A stretch of DNA of 64,000 nucleotides from Rhodamnia argentea (Eukaryota; Streptophyta; Magnoliopsida; Myrtales; Myrtaceae): positions 5,642,001-5,706,000 of the forward strand of contig NC_063154.1 in the NCBI RefSeq assembly GCF_020921035.1, written 5' to 3'. Positions 25,123-36,906 of the stretch are shown here, piece by piece (the first letter of the stretch is position 1; each line of letters starts with the position of its first letter). Position numbers and translations under genes: made by a program. The notes beneath the pieces were generated by a model. The model saw only the letters and a list, made by a program, of their open reading frames with translations, ran no database searches and was not told where the DNA came from.

Positions 25123-27256
25123 TAGACTGCTGGTTTTTTCAACTTGTGATGGAGAGTGCTCTTCCACGACCCTCTGTTGTAGAGTTGAAATTCTGCGTTA
25201 GTAAAAATTTTGCTTGTACTTGAAAATGCCTCCCATTTTCGGCATCCTTTTGGTTTCGAACGGGGTAGTCAGGAAATTGCTGGGTTTGAGATTGTAGGGG
25301 TTTCATGCTAAATCAACTATAGTTACTTCCAATGCTTTACATTGTGCTGTCCAACTGCTGATTTGATTGTATTGCGTCCATATATTGGCATGTTTTAGGT
25401 TGTCATGATTACATGTGAATACTAACAAATGCGGGATGTTGTAGATTGTAGGCGTAGCTTTTGGAGTCGGTAGACTTTTGCAATACTCCTTTTTTGGTGT
25501 TATGGACTGATGAGAAATCAACCCCGTCGGCATTTGCTTGGGGCATAATTTATGCTTCTGATTATGTGATGTGGCATCTTATGGGCATTTAAAAAACAAA
25601 GTAAGTATTAAAAATTAGAAAAAACAAATAGATTCTCAACCATCTCGACATTTCAACCCTAAGTAATATTTGGCCCCTCCCGTGGTTGCGCGACCTCGAC
25701 GATTGATGAGAGGTCGCCCTATGGGTCGCACAGCCCCTAGACAGGTACGGCCTGGGTTGCGCAACCTAGGCCTACCTTGGCAATGATCGGCAAGGGTGGT
25801 GCTGTCACCGACCCCGCAAACTCCCCTCCTCTCTTATGAATTTGTCTTTTATTTTAAGCTTTGTCAATATTTTAGTCAATCAACACTTGACAATTACACG
25901 TAAGCACCACCTTGTCCAGTCAATGCCAACACGGTGTTGATGTGTCAGTCCTCGTCAGCAAAGAAGATACTAGCTTGAGCACACTCAGCACAGTCGACCT
26001 TGAACTTTCATTATGGGCTTCTTCATCACCTTGTGTCGAACCTCTTTAGGTAGTTTAGGTCATATACCGCTGGTTTTTCCAACTTGTGAGGCAAACAATC
26101 CTGTTTCCACATCGTCTTCGTACATGTTTTTTTGGGTCGGATGTTCGTCCATTTCAAATGCGGAAAAACCAAAAAAGTCTTAGATCTATTGCATTGAGAC
26201 CATTTCAATCCTAAATCTTTTAATTGGATCAATTTAGTTCTAAACCTTTTTGCATTGGTACAAATTAAGTCCATTCGGCTAATTTTGCCTGAAAATCGCT
26301 GACATGGATATTTTGTTAATTGTATTTTTCTAATAAAAGTATTTTTTAATTATTTTTTCCTTTTTCCCCCCTAAACTTTGGCTTTTGACCAATGAGGGTC
26401 GTCGGCCCCTGGCCAGGGCTGGCCAACCATCACAGCTGGTTTCGAACTTGTGATGCTTAGATTTTTTATTTTTTTTTTTTTTTTTTAAATAAGCAAATAG
26501 GATGGAAAGGGACGACCAACTAAGCTATCCTTTTTGGACCATAGGAGATTCGCACATTAACTACTTCATCTTCAGTTTGAGTCATTATAACTCAGTCCGC
26601 TCTTTGATTTTACACGCTTATCACAACTTTATTAACAAGCCAGAAACCCGAAATTCTTTTCACATAAGGTAGTAGATGTCCCGCTCGAACTTATGATCTC
26701 ATGAAGGTCCGTGTGATACCACTAAACTATCATACTCGGTGATAGCTTTACGAAATTAGTTGTCTGCTGTCAATGCAATTAAATTTCACTGTAGTTTCTT
26801 TGATTTCCATCCGAGCAAAATGTAGTTGTCAGATTACATCACAATTTTTTGAGTTTGGATAATATTTGAAAATATGTAGATGCAAGAAATATCAATAGAT
26901 TTGATATTGTGACTAGTATCTAATCTTCTTCCTTGTGCACTTAGCGTTTAGCTAACAGTTAACTAACCCTCAAAATCGAACTACTTCTCCGTTCCAACAA
27001 ATATCTCTCAACATGAAACTATGGTGGTGCATAAAAATAAAATAAAAAATCTAGTAATATGCTTCTATGTAATAAACATATGAAATTAACGCCAAAACCA
27101 AAAACTAACTTGGGTCATGCAGTAAAACTCAGTTGGCAACATTAATGAAAGTCCAAAAGGGAAGAAGAGATGCTTGAAACTGAAGACGAGCTAATGATCA
27201 ATGCCAAATTTGCAGAATTATATCTAGAAAGACTAACGTGAATTATTCTTGATGCC
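25123..27256. other. Spacer between WHY1 and PHT1, with repeats
   Basis: The WHY1 3' UTR runs to perhaps 25300. Parts of 25140-26150 recur at 42100-42420 and 45370-45470 (see the duplicated segment there). At 26160-26300 lies an arm of the repeat family seen at 10451 ('gtcttagatctattgca', 'ctaaacctttttgcattgg'), followed by short GC-rich text at about 26390-26450 and a T-run at about 26466-26487. No gene seen. Confidence 0.5.
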
Positions 27257-28950
27257 CTAGACGATTGCAGCCTCGCTCTTGGAATTATTCTCAGCCTCTT
27301 CGCAGTAGTCCTGTGACATTTCCTCGAGCGATTTTCCTTTGGATTCAGGCACGAGGAGAGTCAAGAGCAAACCCAGCAGATTAATCACCGCGAGCATGAT
27401 CAACGAGTTCCTCATCCCGATCCCGGCGGGGAACCCCGGGTCTGTCTTGGCCTTGTCCTGGCTCTGTGACGCGTACAAGAACCCGAATGCCCCCACGATC
27501 GCGCCGGCCTTCCCTGAGGCCGCCGAGATCCCGTGGCAGGTGGCCCTTAACCGGGCTGGGAAGATCTCGGCCGGGACCACAAAGGTTGTGCTGTTGGGCC
27601 CGAAATTGGCAAAGAAGAAGGTCAACCCGTACATGACCACGAACCCGATGTGGTTCTCCTTGAGGGTCCAGTGGTGGTACGGTATGGCTAGGGCAAACAT
27701 GAACACGGACATGAAGGCGAACCCGACGAACTGGATGGTGAACCGGCCGATGCGGTCGATGAGGAAAACCGTGAACCAATAGCCCGGGACAGTGCCGCAG
27801 AGTGCGATTAGGGTTTGGGCACGGGAAATCATGTAGAGCTCGCCAAGGCCGCTCATGGATTTTGCCGCAGGGAGCCATCCGACGGCGCTGAATATGTCCT
27901 TTTGGAAGAGGTTTTGGCTGTAGTAGGCAATGTCAAGCAAGAACCAAGTGCTTGTTGTGCCCAGCAAGTGCAAGCCATGTCTACGGAGGAACTCTTTCGA
28001 AAAGAGTCCGAAACTGGCTGTTTTGCCCTGGTTTTGGCTCTCGAGGTCTTGCTTCTCGACCGGGATATCGACTTGCAAGACCTTCGACATGTCTGCGCAG
28101 GTCTTCTCGGCGTTCTTCGCTACCAAGGCGGTGTAGCGCGGCGTCTCTGGCATCTTCATCCGCCAGTAGTACGTGAGAGCCGCCGGCAGTGCACCAAACA
28201 TCAGGATTATCCTCCACACGTAGTCTGCCTGAGGAACAGTGGATCCCAGGGGATCTTTGGCGAATGGCGGCGCGGGGTACAAAGCGCCGAAGATGGAGGA
28301 GAGGACGATGGCGACTGTCCCACCCGCGAGGATCCCGAACCCTTGCATAGCAAACACCGCCGCAATGAAACTGCCGCGGGTCTTCTTGTTGGAGTACTCT
28401 GCCATGATCGTCGCAGACAAAGGATAGTCCCCTCCGATGCCGAAACCTAGTCAATTGGCACAACGTTGAACATCAGTACCGAACACACGATTGCGCACCT
28501 AACATTGTCAATTCATTTAACATTATTGGGAAACTCACCTAGCCAGAATCTGAAGAAGCAAAGGGTCGCCATGACAGCCCTCGGCGAGCTCCCAAAGGAG
28601 AGACCGGAGGCGATGGAACACCCCACCATGAGCATAAGGGTGATGCCGTATACACGCTTGCGGCCTAACTTGTCCCCGAGCCACCCAAAAAAGAGCTGGC
28701 CGGCCAGAGTCCCGCAGAGGGCGACCCCGTTCACGGCGGACGCCGCATTGGGAGGCAGACTGCCGGGCTTGGAAGATCCGGGCACGTAGTAGTAGATCCG
28801 GCCGAGGAGCTTGGTGACCAGGGATATGCAGAAGAGGTCGTAGGCGTCGGTGAAGAAGCCCATCCCGGCGATCACCACCGCGGTGAAGTGGTAGAGCTGA
28901 GTCTTGGCTTGGTCCAAGACATGGAGGACCTCCAGTTGATCCTTGGCCAT
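27257..28950 (-). CDS. PHT1: High-affinity inorganic phosphate transporter, PHT1 family, 2 exons
   Basis: Plasma-membrane H+/phosphate symporter of the major facilitator superfamily. Exon 1 is 28950-28539 and exon 2 is 28446-27257, split by a 92-bp GT-AG intron; they join to 533 residues, normal for PHT1. Seen in order: N-terminal [20 protein letters not shown] (first membrane helix), the MFS loop [11 protein letters not shown], and the PHT1 signature [11 protein letters not shown] just after the intron. A long hydrophilic central loop with [10 protein letters not shown] follows. The second half has [15 protein letters not shown] and [18 protein letters not shown]. The C-terminus is short and acidic. 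Twelve membrane helices are expected. The reading frame is intact and strongly GC-rich. Which PHT1 member it is, and whether it is root or mycorrhiza-specific, cannot be told from the protein alone. Confidence 0.95.
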
Positions 28951-29041
28951 GGCGGGTCGTGCCTTTCCTCTCCTATTCGCTTCGCTCCTCCTGAACGATG
29001 AAGCTATCACTGTGTGCGCTTGTGTGGGAAGGGTGTGATCC

Positions 29042-29051
29042 GATATAAATA
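29042..29051 (-). promoter_or_regulatory. Candidate TATA box of PHT1
   Basis: On the minus strand this reads tatttatatc, about 95 bases upstream of the PHT1 start codon, a reasonable distance for a plant TATA box with a short leader. Confidence 0.45.
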
Positions 29052-29672
29052 CGATTTGATCTTTGCGATTTCTCGGCATGGAAACACTTCTACGAGTAGT
29101 AGTAGGAGAAAGATCATCTGTGGCGTTTGAGACGCTTGGCTTTGCTTCTTGTTGTTATCATAATAAATTAAACTCGAAGTAGTTTCGATTATCTTTTTCT
29201 TTTCAAATAGATAGATATAGATATCCACCGGCATCGAAAAAAATAAAAGACAAGAAAAGAAATAAGGATAAGTGTAACATCTTGAAAGATATCCACCGGC
29301 ATGGATATAGGATTACTTCTAGGATGATCAAATCTTGTTCGAGGATTATGAGGAAGTTGACTGTGACAAGGTGCTCAAATTGTGAGGAAATTGACCATTA
29401 CATTGGCGATGAAATCTTGTTCGCAAATTCGTCTCCATCAATCTCTGTGCGTCTTGTCGACACTCGGAAAAACAGTTTGCCAATTTGTTTCCTTAGTTCC
29501 ATATTTTTCAACCTCCAGCCAACCAACTTTTCCTTAGTTCCATAAAGAAAGCTGCTAACATGACAACACGGTCGAGAAAAGTTATTTCGATCACACGATC
29601 TCCCAATCGATGAATGCTTTATACAAAACACATGGTGATGATGTGTGAATCTACGGTTGAGATTATACTGTT

Positions 29673-29680
29673 GAATATAC
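29673..29680. promoter_or_regulatory. Candidate P1BS (PHR1-binding) site upstream of PHT1
   Basis: GAATATAC fits the palindromic phosphate-starvation element GNATATNC bound by PHR1-type factors. It lies about 720 bases upstream of the PHT1 ATG. A second match, GTATATCC, lies at 30529-30536. The motif is short and can occur by chance, so the gene family is what makes it worth noting. Confidence 0.35.
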
Positions 29681-32547
29681 ATGATAAATTATCATATACA
29701 TATAAAAATATCAATGGTGAGTTTCTTCTTCTTTTTATGTTAAGGATTCACGATTATCTTTTTTTTTGTTGTTGGCTGGGTATAGTAATTTTATAGTGGC
29801 TAGATATATAACTTAGGCATATATATTTTCCACAAATTTACATTTTGATCCATAATTTATTGAAGATGTTTAAAATTGATCCTGTCGAAATGGCATGTTG
29901 GGATGCTAGACTTGAGTGTCGTTGAAGTGTTTGGAGCGCTAACCACGTGCTAGTCGCATGTCGAAAAGTGTCGGAGAATGTCGAAAGAGTACCAGACACG
30001 ACACACAAGCTTTCAAAGAGTGTTGATGCTTCTTAGAACGGGACAAAGTTCTCCTCTATGTGGACTCTCCCTCTCTTTCTCTCTCTCTCTCTCTCCCCGA
30101 GGAAAATGTATGGAACATAAAAACACCTTTTGGCATGTAGGAATGGCTCTCCTAGGGTATGGAACTCCTCATTGCCTTTTCCATTGATATATCATCTACG
30201 TGCAAAGACTCCTCAAAAGTCATTGTAGCCGTTTTCTCTCGTCTTAGCTTGCTCTTCTTGGCCTTAGCACTATTTACAGGTGTAAAATGTATATACTGCT
30301 GCTTGATGCTAATACGAAAATTAAACCTAGGCAATGAGTCCGATTGAACTAAAAGCTGCCCTTCCTTCTTTATGACGCACAATAGAATATTGATATCAAT
30401 GGTGTAATCATAATCTTTTTCACATTAATCCGTGTTTATTCGCTTGTTTCTATCTTGTAGAGCAACTATGAAGCAGGAAATAACTTCATGATATAATTAG
30501 AAGTATATCATTTCCACACTTTGCTTGCGTATATCCTAATCGGTGTCCATGTTGAACTTTTGAGGTAGCCAAAATGTATGTAAAGTTCAGTTTGTCTCGT
30601 AGGAAATGAATGATTTGAAAAAAAATTACCTAAAAATAATTGTCTGTATTGAAAATCACCTCGATATAAATAAAGGTTAATTGAAGTTACCGAATGCCTA
30701 TGAAATGGACACCAAGGTGAATAATTTATTCACCGCAGAAAAATTGCTAGTATTTTGAAGTTGAAAATTGTTAATTAGATGGGGATGTTATTAGTCACAC
30801 CCCAAATCCTACCAAAACAGAGGATATGGCACGATTGTCCTTTTTCTTAAAGAACACAGCCCCAAACTAAACAACATTAATTGACTGGTTGTCCGAAAAA
30901 TATATCCCCATTAACAAAATATACATTTTTCTAAACTGGGAAACTAAACCTCAACAAATACCCTCTTAGACATGCATATGACTATCTCAACTTTAAAACC
31001 AAGATTCAACTTCCAAAGTTTCCCGTCGATATCGCTCTCGACCTAATAGCCGCTAATTGAAGGACCTGAAAAAGATTGGAATGAAAGGAGCAATGAGCAA
31101 TAAAAGCTCAATGAATAGTGCATATATCTTCTAAGTAGATCGAGAACCCACTAGGCATATTTACAAAATCGTAACCAAATGCAATAATCCCAAATGCGAT
31201 TGATAATATATGCACAACTTCAAACATAAGTTAATTCCTTTTAGCAGAGATTCATAGGCATACCGTCAAAATATACATTAAAGTACGTTGTCACATGAAT
31301 AGCAAAATATTGAAGTACACATTCTTTTCAAATACCACAGTTCATTTAGGTACAATACCAAAAGCAAGTTATATCTTTCCACAGAATTTTTGTACAAGTT
31401 AGAAATCTTCATCTAAATCAATAACATCGAATCAAATATCAATGATCTATTTCATTGATCAATCCCATATATAATCAAATGAGCATGGTTCATTCGATCG
31501 ACTAACCTCAAATCACATGTCAATGGTCTATTCCATTGGCCAAGCTCATGCTTAAATATCTAACTATAATCACGCATAACGTCCCATGACAAGGTGACTA
31601 AAATTTCCCCCTTGGTAAGGACTTCACCTACAATGCCGGTGGCTTGGCCCACAATGATATCCTAATACTAGTATGTGCATACCCACAAATCTCTAATCAG
31701 GTTCATAGCGATATTGACTACCACATAATCTCACAATATCATCATTCACACATTACAAGCCAATTCGGAATCAATATCACAAAACGGTTCCATAAACCAT
31801 TTCATAATCTTTCTCATAAACCAGAATACATTTCACAACTAAGCATATAACTTTTCGCAACTCAACCGATCCGCGTGAAATACTTGTTGTGAAATATTTC
31901 TCAAATCAATTTAGAATTCATTTAGTAAACTAGTTCGTAATGCAATACATACATATGTCTCTTCGCAATTTACAACCCAATTCAGAATCAATATCACAAA
32001 AAAGTTTCACAAACCAAAACATATAATCATTCTCAATTCCGTTCATCAAACAAACTACATTTCATAAACCATCTCAAAGTCCATTTCGTAATTCAAATTC
32101 ACGAATCAACATGAACATACATAATTTTTCACAACACTTTTCTTGAAACATTTGTCAAATACCAAGTCATAGTGAATGCCCAATCCAAGTTTCATGCAAC
32201 AAATATGCTTTTAATAACTCATAATGTATATCAAATGTTTATGACTTTCAAGGCATGGTTTACAAATTCAAAGAAGAAAAAGCACCACCTACCTGGAAAA
32301 GCTGAATCAACCTACGATGGGCACTTGAGCCGACGCATTCGTATTCCTGTCAATTAATTGAGGAACGATATAAAAAATCGAACAATACACTACTCTCATG
32401 AACTACTCGACTAATTGCGCTTATTCGTTGGCCAATCAACTCCTAAGTAACAACGAAAGGGTCAATATAGTGGATGTTCGCTGCTGTTCGCTACGTGCAT
32501 CTTACGCGTCATACTTGTTCACGTCGCAACTCTCTCCATCAAACTCT

Positions 32548-32890
32548 GATTCTGTCACGACCCATCTCGAGAGAGGAGAGGGGTTTAGGGGTGATTGCCA
32601 ATTTTCTATAGATTTGTGGTGATCCATATACCGGCTTGGACTCTCCCAAGTCCTCACCTCGCATGAGGAGGGATTCTGAGACGGTTTCAACCTTTTAGTG
32701 CGTGGTCGGGTGACATGTGCATATGTGTACATGTTTCGGAGTCGCCACCAATCTTTGAGGAAGGTAGATTGGAAATCTCATCGGGTGGGAGGAGAAATTG
32801 CATGACTCATACGGAACCAGAAAACAAGAATGGGGATTTAGTTATGCCATTGTCGTATATTGACGCTGTTTCGGTACCAAAGTTGAATGA
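32548..32890 (+). mobile_element. Truncated Tat-like LTR relic
   Basis: The text begins tgtcacgacccat and shares the order of landmarks with the LTR of the element at 46286: 'ggactctcccaagtcc', 'ggagtcgccac', a 'ggtagattggaaat' block, and 'tttcggtacca'. It is clearly diverged and stops matching near 32890, where a GC-rich stretch begins. It is best read as a relic LTR of a related family. Confidence 0.55.
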
Positions 32891-34057
32891 TTTTTCTCAC
32901 AAGGATTTTCATACGGATGATTTGGGGTGCAGCGGGGTGGGGGATGGCCGAGGGGGGTGGCCGAGCCTCGGCAACCCCCGCCGAGGCCTTGCCACGGTTG
33001 GTGAGGCCCGTCCGTTGCCGGCTTTGCAAACCCACGGTGCGGCGCGGCCAGCCTCGCTTAGCAATGCCAAGCCTTATCGAGCCATCATTGGGTGAGGTCG
33101 GCCTCGCCGTTGGTTTGCTAGGCCGGTTACAGCCGGGCCTCGCCGACCTTGGCGAGGCCTCGGTGGGGGCCGCCGGGCTCGGCGAGCCCCCTCGGCCATG
33201 CTCCACCCCTCGCCGGCCGTTCTTGGCGATGGTGGAGGTGGTGGCGGCAAAGGCTCACGGCCCTCGCTTCTGCAAACTCACGGTTTCCTTTTTATATTTT
33301 CATTTTTGTAGATTATTTTTCTGTTTAATTTTATTTTTTTTTAAAAATAATTTTTTTAAAGTTGAACAATCCACGTGGACGCCACGTGGGTTGATTTTTT
33401 TTAAAAAAAATTGTTACTTAACGATAAAATTTTAATAAAAATGCAACGTGTCTTGTATGGCTGAAATTAGCACTTAAATAATCATTTTTGGTTGGAATTG
33501 GCACTTCGGTGATCGTTTTTTTCTCCAATTTGGCACTTAAATGATCCGAAAAAAATGGCACTAAAGTGAGCGCTGTACACAAATATTGGCACTCATGCAG
33601 TACTTTTGCCCTTAAATATGGCTGCACGTTGAAAGAACTTCAGCCCAACAACATGCACATGTCTATGGAAACAGAGTTGTTAGAAATAACTAGCTCGTAC
33701 CCGCCCTATAAAACTAACTTAGAATCAGAAACTATTGACATCATTGCTGCTTTGATTATGCCTAGTTTTAGCGCTTAGGGTTGCTTGTTATTCTTTAGAC
33801 TGTTTGGAGTCGAAACTAATCACAGACCATTATGCAACTCCAAGAAATTTCAGCACTACAGTATTCTATAGCCGCTCGAGGCCACTTAATTATTGTTGGC
33901 TTTTGAACTTAAACCATGCCTCCTGTTCCTGAAACATGACCGGCCTCATCTGAAAAATCCTCAACTGGAATGAACTTGGGGAGCAACAAACATACAAGAT
34001 GTCATGGTTCAGATTAAACATGCAATTACAGCTTCATAAAGTTGCCCAGTAACACCT
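32891..34057. other. GC-rich repeat core and spacer
   Basis: About 32930-33270 is very GC-rich, with reiterated 'gccgaggc/ggcgaggcc' text that gives long but meaningless open frames on both strands. It resembles the cores of other repeats here (for example 10690-10890, 13520-13660). From about 33430 AT-rich text with 'tggcacttaaatgatc' phrases follows, related to the MITE at 34067. No gene. Confidence 0.5.
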
Positions 34058-34066
34058 TTTTTCTTC

Positions 34067-34444
34067 GGCCAAGTACACTATAAGTGCCAAAACTTGTATA
34101 TGACGCTCACTTTAATGCCAAAATTTTCAAAACGATCATTTAAATGCCAAAATTCTTAAAAAATGATTACTTCAGTGCCAAAACTTTCAAAACGATCACT
34201 TAAGTGCCAAATTTTTTTTGAAAAATGATCATTTCAATGCTAACTCCACCGAGCTGCGTTAGCTCAAATATTAATAAAAAAAAAAGTCACGTCGGATTTC
34301 CGGAGAACCACATCAGCTCAAATTAGAGTTGGCACCGAAGTGAACGTTTTTCAAAAAATTTGATACTTAAGTGATCGTTTTGAAAGTTTTGGCATCAAAG
34401 TGAGTACCGTATACAAGTTTTGGCACTTGTAGTGTACTTGAGCC
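34067..34444. mobile_element. MULE-type MITE with 9-bp target duplication
   Basis: 378 bp with long terminal inverted repeats. The left reads ggccaagtacactataagtg; the right, reverse-complemented, matches it with one substitution and one inserted base, and the match runs past 30 bases. It is flanked by a perfect 9-bp direct repeat TTTTTCTTC (34058-34066 and 34445-34453). The interior carries repeated 'cgatcacttaagtgcca' phrases. No ORF, so it is non-autonomous. Confidence 0.75.
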
Positions 34445-34453
34445 TTTTTCTTC

Positions 34454-36906
34454 CTAGTGTTCGGAATCACCAACACCGGACACTCACGGGGAAAAATTGC
34501 CTACTCAATAGCGAAGTTTGTGCAATTGCCCACCAAAAACAGCAAAAAGAAAGAAAGAAAGTACAAAAATCGGGGATCCATGCATAAAATCTCCGTTCAC
34601 CCTTTCACGATCCATCATATGCATCTCCAAATCAAGATATCACAACAAAAGAACAAGGAAGAATTTAAAAGGTGATATGTGCCAAAATTATAAACATGAA
34701 AAAATCGACGCACGTTTCACCGAGCAAGCACCGGAGTAGAGCGCAGGAGCGAGCGCCAGTGCAGAGTGCGAGCGACCGCCCGAGCAGAGAGGGAACGAGG
34801 GATCTAAAATTTTGAACCCGCACGCGAGAGGGGGGAGGAGCCTCGGTCATCTTTCTCCGGTAGGAGCAAAAGGATGAGAGAGAAAAATCAGGTCTGACTA
34901 ACGTAATTAATGTGTACAGGTCCATTAAAGGAGGAAACTTTTTAAACGGAAAAAAAGGCAAAAACAATTTAACGTGCGGAAAGCCGGTGGGCTCCACTCG
35001 ACTGACGTGGAGCGAGGTGTCCTCTCCTGATTGGCCGGGGCGCACAATGAAAGTGGTTGCCACGGCCCACCCAATATCGGTTGGGAAAGAAGGCTTCTGT
35101 GCACAGCCGGGTCAACTGGTTGACTGGGTCGAGTCAACCCGTCCCAGTTAACTCGATTCGGCATTTTTACTCAAATTAGGCGCTGATTTAACTTGTTTCC
35201 ACCAAATTGACGCTATAAATCAATTCTAGGACAAGTCCAAAACCTAGAAATGGTACCTTTTGGTCCAATTGATTTGCTTATCTATAAAACCCCCAAATTT
35301 TAAGATTGATCCGAAAATGATTTTTGAATAATCGAAATCCCAAGCGACCAAATCGAACCTATTCGAACCCACCAATAGATTCAGAATGATGAAAAACATG
35401 GGGTTGTGGTCTTAGATTTGAATGAAATTATGCAAAGAATAATTAATTGCATTTAGAGTGAAAACAAGGGACTAAATTGAAAATAAAAAGTGTAAACATG
35501 TCCTTTTAGCCAAAATTGCTCAATTTTCTAAACAGTTGGAATGAAATGAAATATGAGACATTAGAGGCAAATTTCATGACCTGAAAAAAAGTGAAAAAAA
35601 AAAAATAAAAGGACTCAAAATATAATTTTTTGCTCAATTTGGGGTTTATGTTTATGAAGATTTTTGCGACCACCAAATTGAATTTTCCAAATTTTAAATG
35701 GCCAAAGTGAAAAGTGAATTAAAATAAAACTATTGGATATTTTTTTTTTAATTTTTTTTGGCCACGAATTCTATTTTTCTTTATTTTTTTGATATTTTCC
35801 TAATAAAGAAAAATAATAAAAATGGGAAAAATTTCAAAAATTATTTTTTATTCAAAATTGGTTCCTTAGGCTTGGCCAAGACTTCCAAAGTTGATTTTCA
35901 AATTTTATGAATTTTTATTGTATTTTTAATGATTTTTCTAAGGAAAAATGCTGATTAAAAATTAGATGTTAACCGACACCTTTCAAAAATTGAAAAGTTT
36001 CAAGCAGTTAAAGAACAAGAGATGTAATTTCATATCACACCAAACAATGGATTAAAGAGCAAGGCCGTGGAGATACCCGGCACTTGACGGTTTCTGGCGT
36101 CGGAGAGGTGGCCCCCCACCAAAGACGCCGTAGTCGCAGAGAGGAAGCCTAGCACGGAGGAGAAACGGTGGTCATTGAAAAAACCTGATTTTCCTCGTTT
36201 ATGCTCTCTTGAGAAATCCTATTATGGTCTATTCCACTCACTCTCCTAGGATTTTTTTTTGTCTGTGTTATATACCCTTTATCCTATCCTGGACTGCTAT
36301 CAAGCACAGGATATGATAGAACATATCATATCTCGACTCACATCTTGACGATCAAACGTAGTCTAAATATTTCCGTCTTCTCCTTTGTTAACCAAGACCA
36401 AGTCTTCCATTTCTTTCTACCTTTGGACTATTCAATTTTCTAGAAATGGTCACACGTGCAATTTTTTAGGTCGAAAATTTCTATCTATAGATTATTCAAA
36501 AACTCTGAGTAGGTAAAAGAAGATTTCTTCCAATTCAAAGTCTATCATTACTCACAACTTATTGGCAATTACCGGCTTTTTCCACGAAAAAAAGATAAAT
36601 TGACCACAATGAGGATTCCAGGTACGAAAACCACGTTGTTTCCCTTCACGTGGGCGTCTGTCTGAAGTGAGAACAAGCCAAATGCGCCTTTCTTAGTAGA
36701 AAAGCCAAGCAGACTGCTTTAAAAAATTCTACCCAGTTGGTCGTTATCTAATATGAAACGAGCCATACGAAATTGACCGGTCAACCTGTCAAATGAAGAT
36801 CCATTCCCCCAGCTGTTATATTATCATCAACTTCTTCTTGGGCGGAGTAGCCTCATTTGGATGCTCCTCATTCCTTCGCTGCTCAGAGTTCCTTTAATCC
36901 AAGTAA
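34454..36906. other. Spacer upstream of the carboxypeptidase-like gene
   Basis: AT-rich intergenic DNA with two GC-richer patches (about 34725-34830 and 34975-35160). No ORF matches a family I recognise. The last few hundred bases should hold the promoter of the downstream gene. Confidence 0.45.

Larger units (their letters stand above)
28951..32540. other. PHT1 upstream region, no gene seen
   Basis: PHT1 promoter and AT-rich intergenic DNA. Holds a 16-base direct repeat (29219-29234 and 29287-29302) around an A-rich stretch, and a CT-repeat at about 30067-30096. A long region at 31000-32200 is rich in 'cacaa/cataa' text. I see no coding region here. Confidence 0.45.

Noticed and set aside
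27339..28463. Long open frames opposite or out of frame with PHT1
   Set aside because: They are shadows of the GC-rich PHT1 exon 2. The transporter frame explains all constraint.
32838..33435. Overlapping open frames of 122-182 codons on both strands
   Set aside because: They arise from reiterated GC-rich 'gccgaggc' text. Composition is Gly/Ala/Arg/Pro and no family is recognisable.
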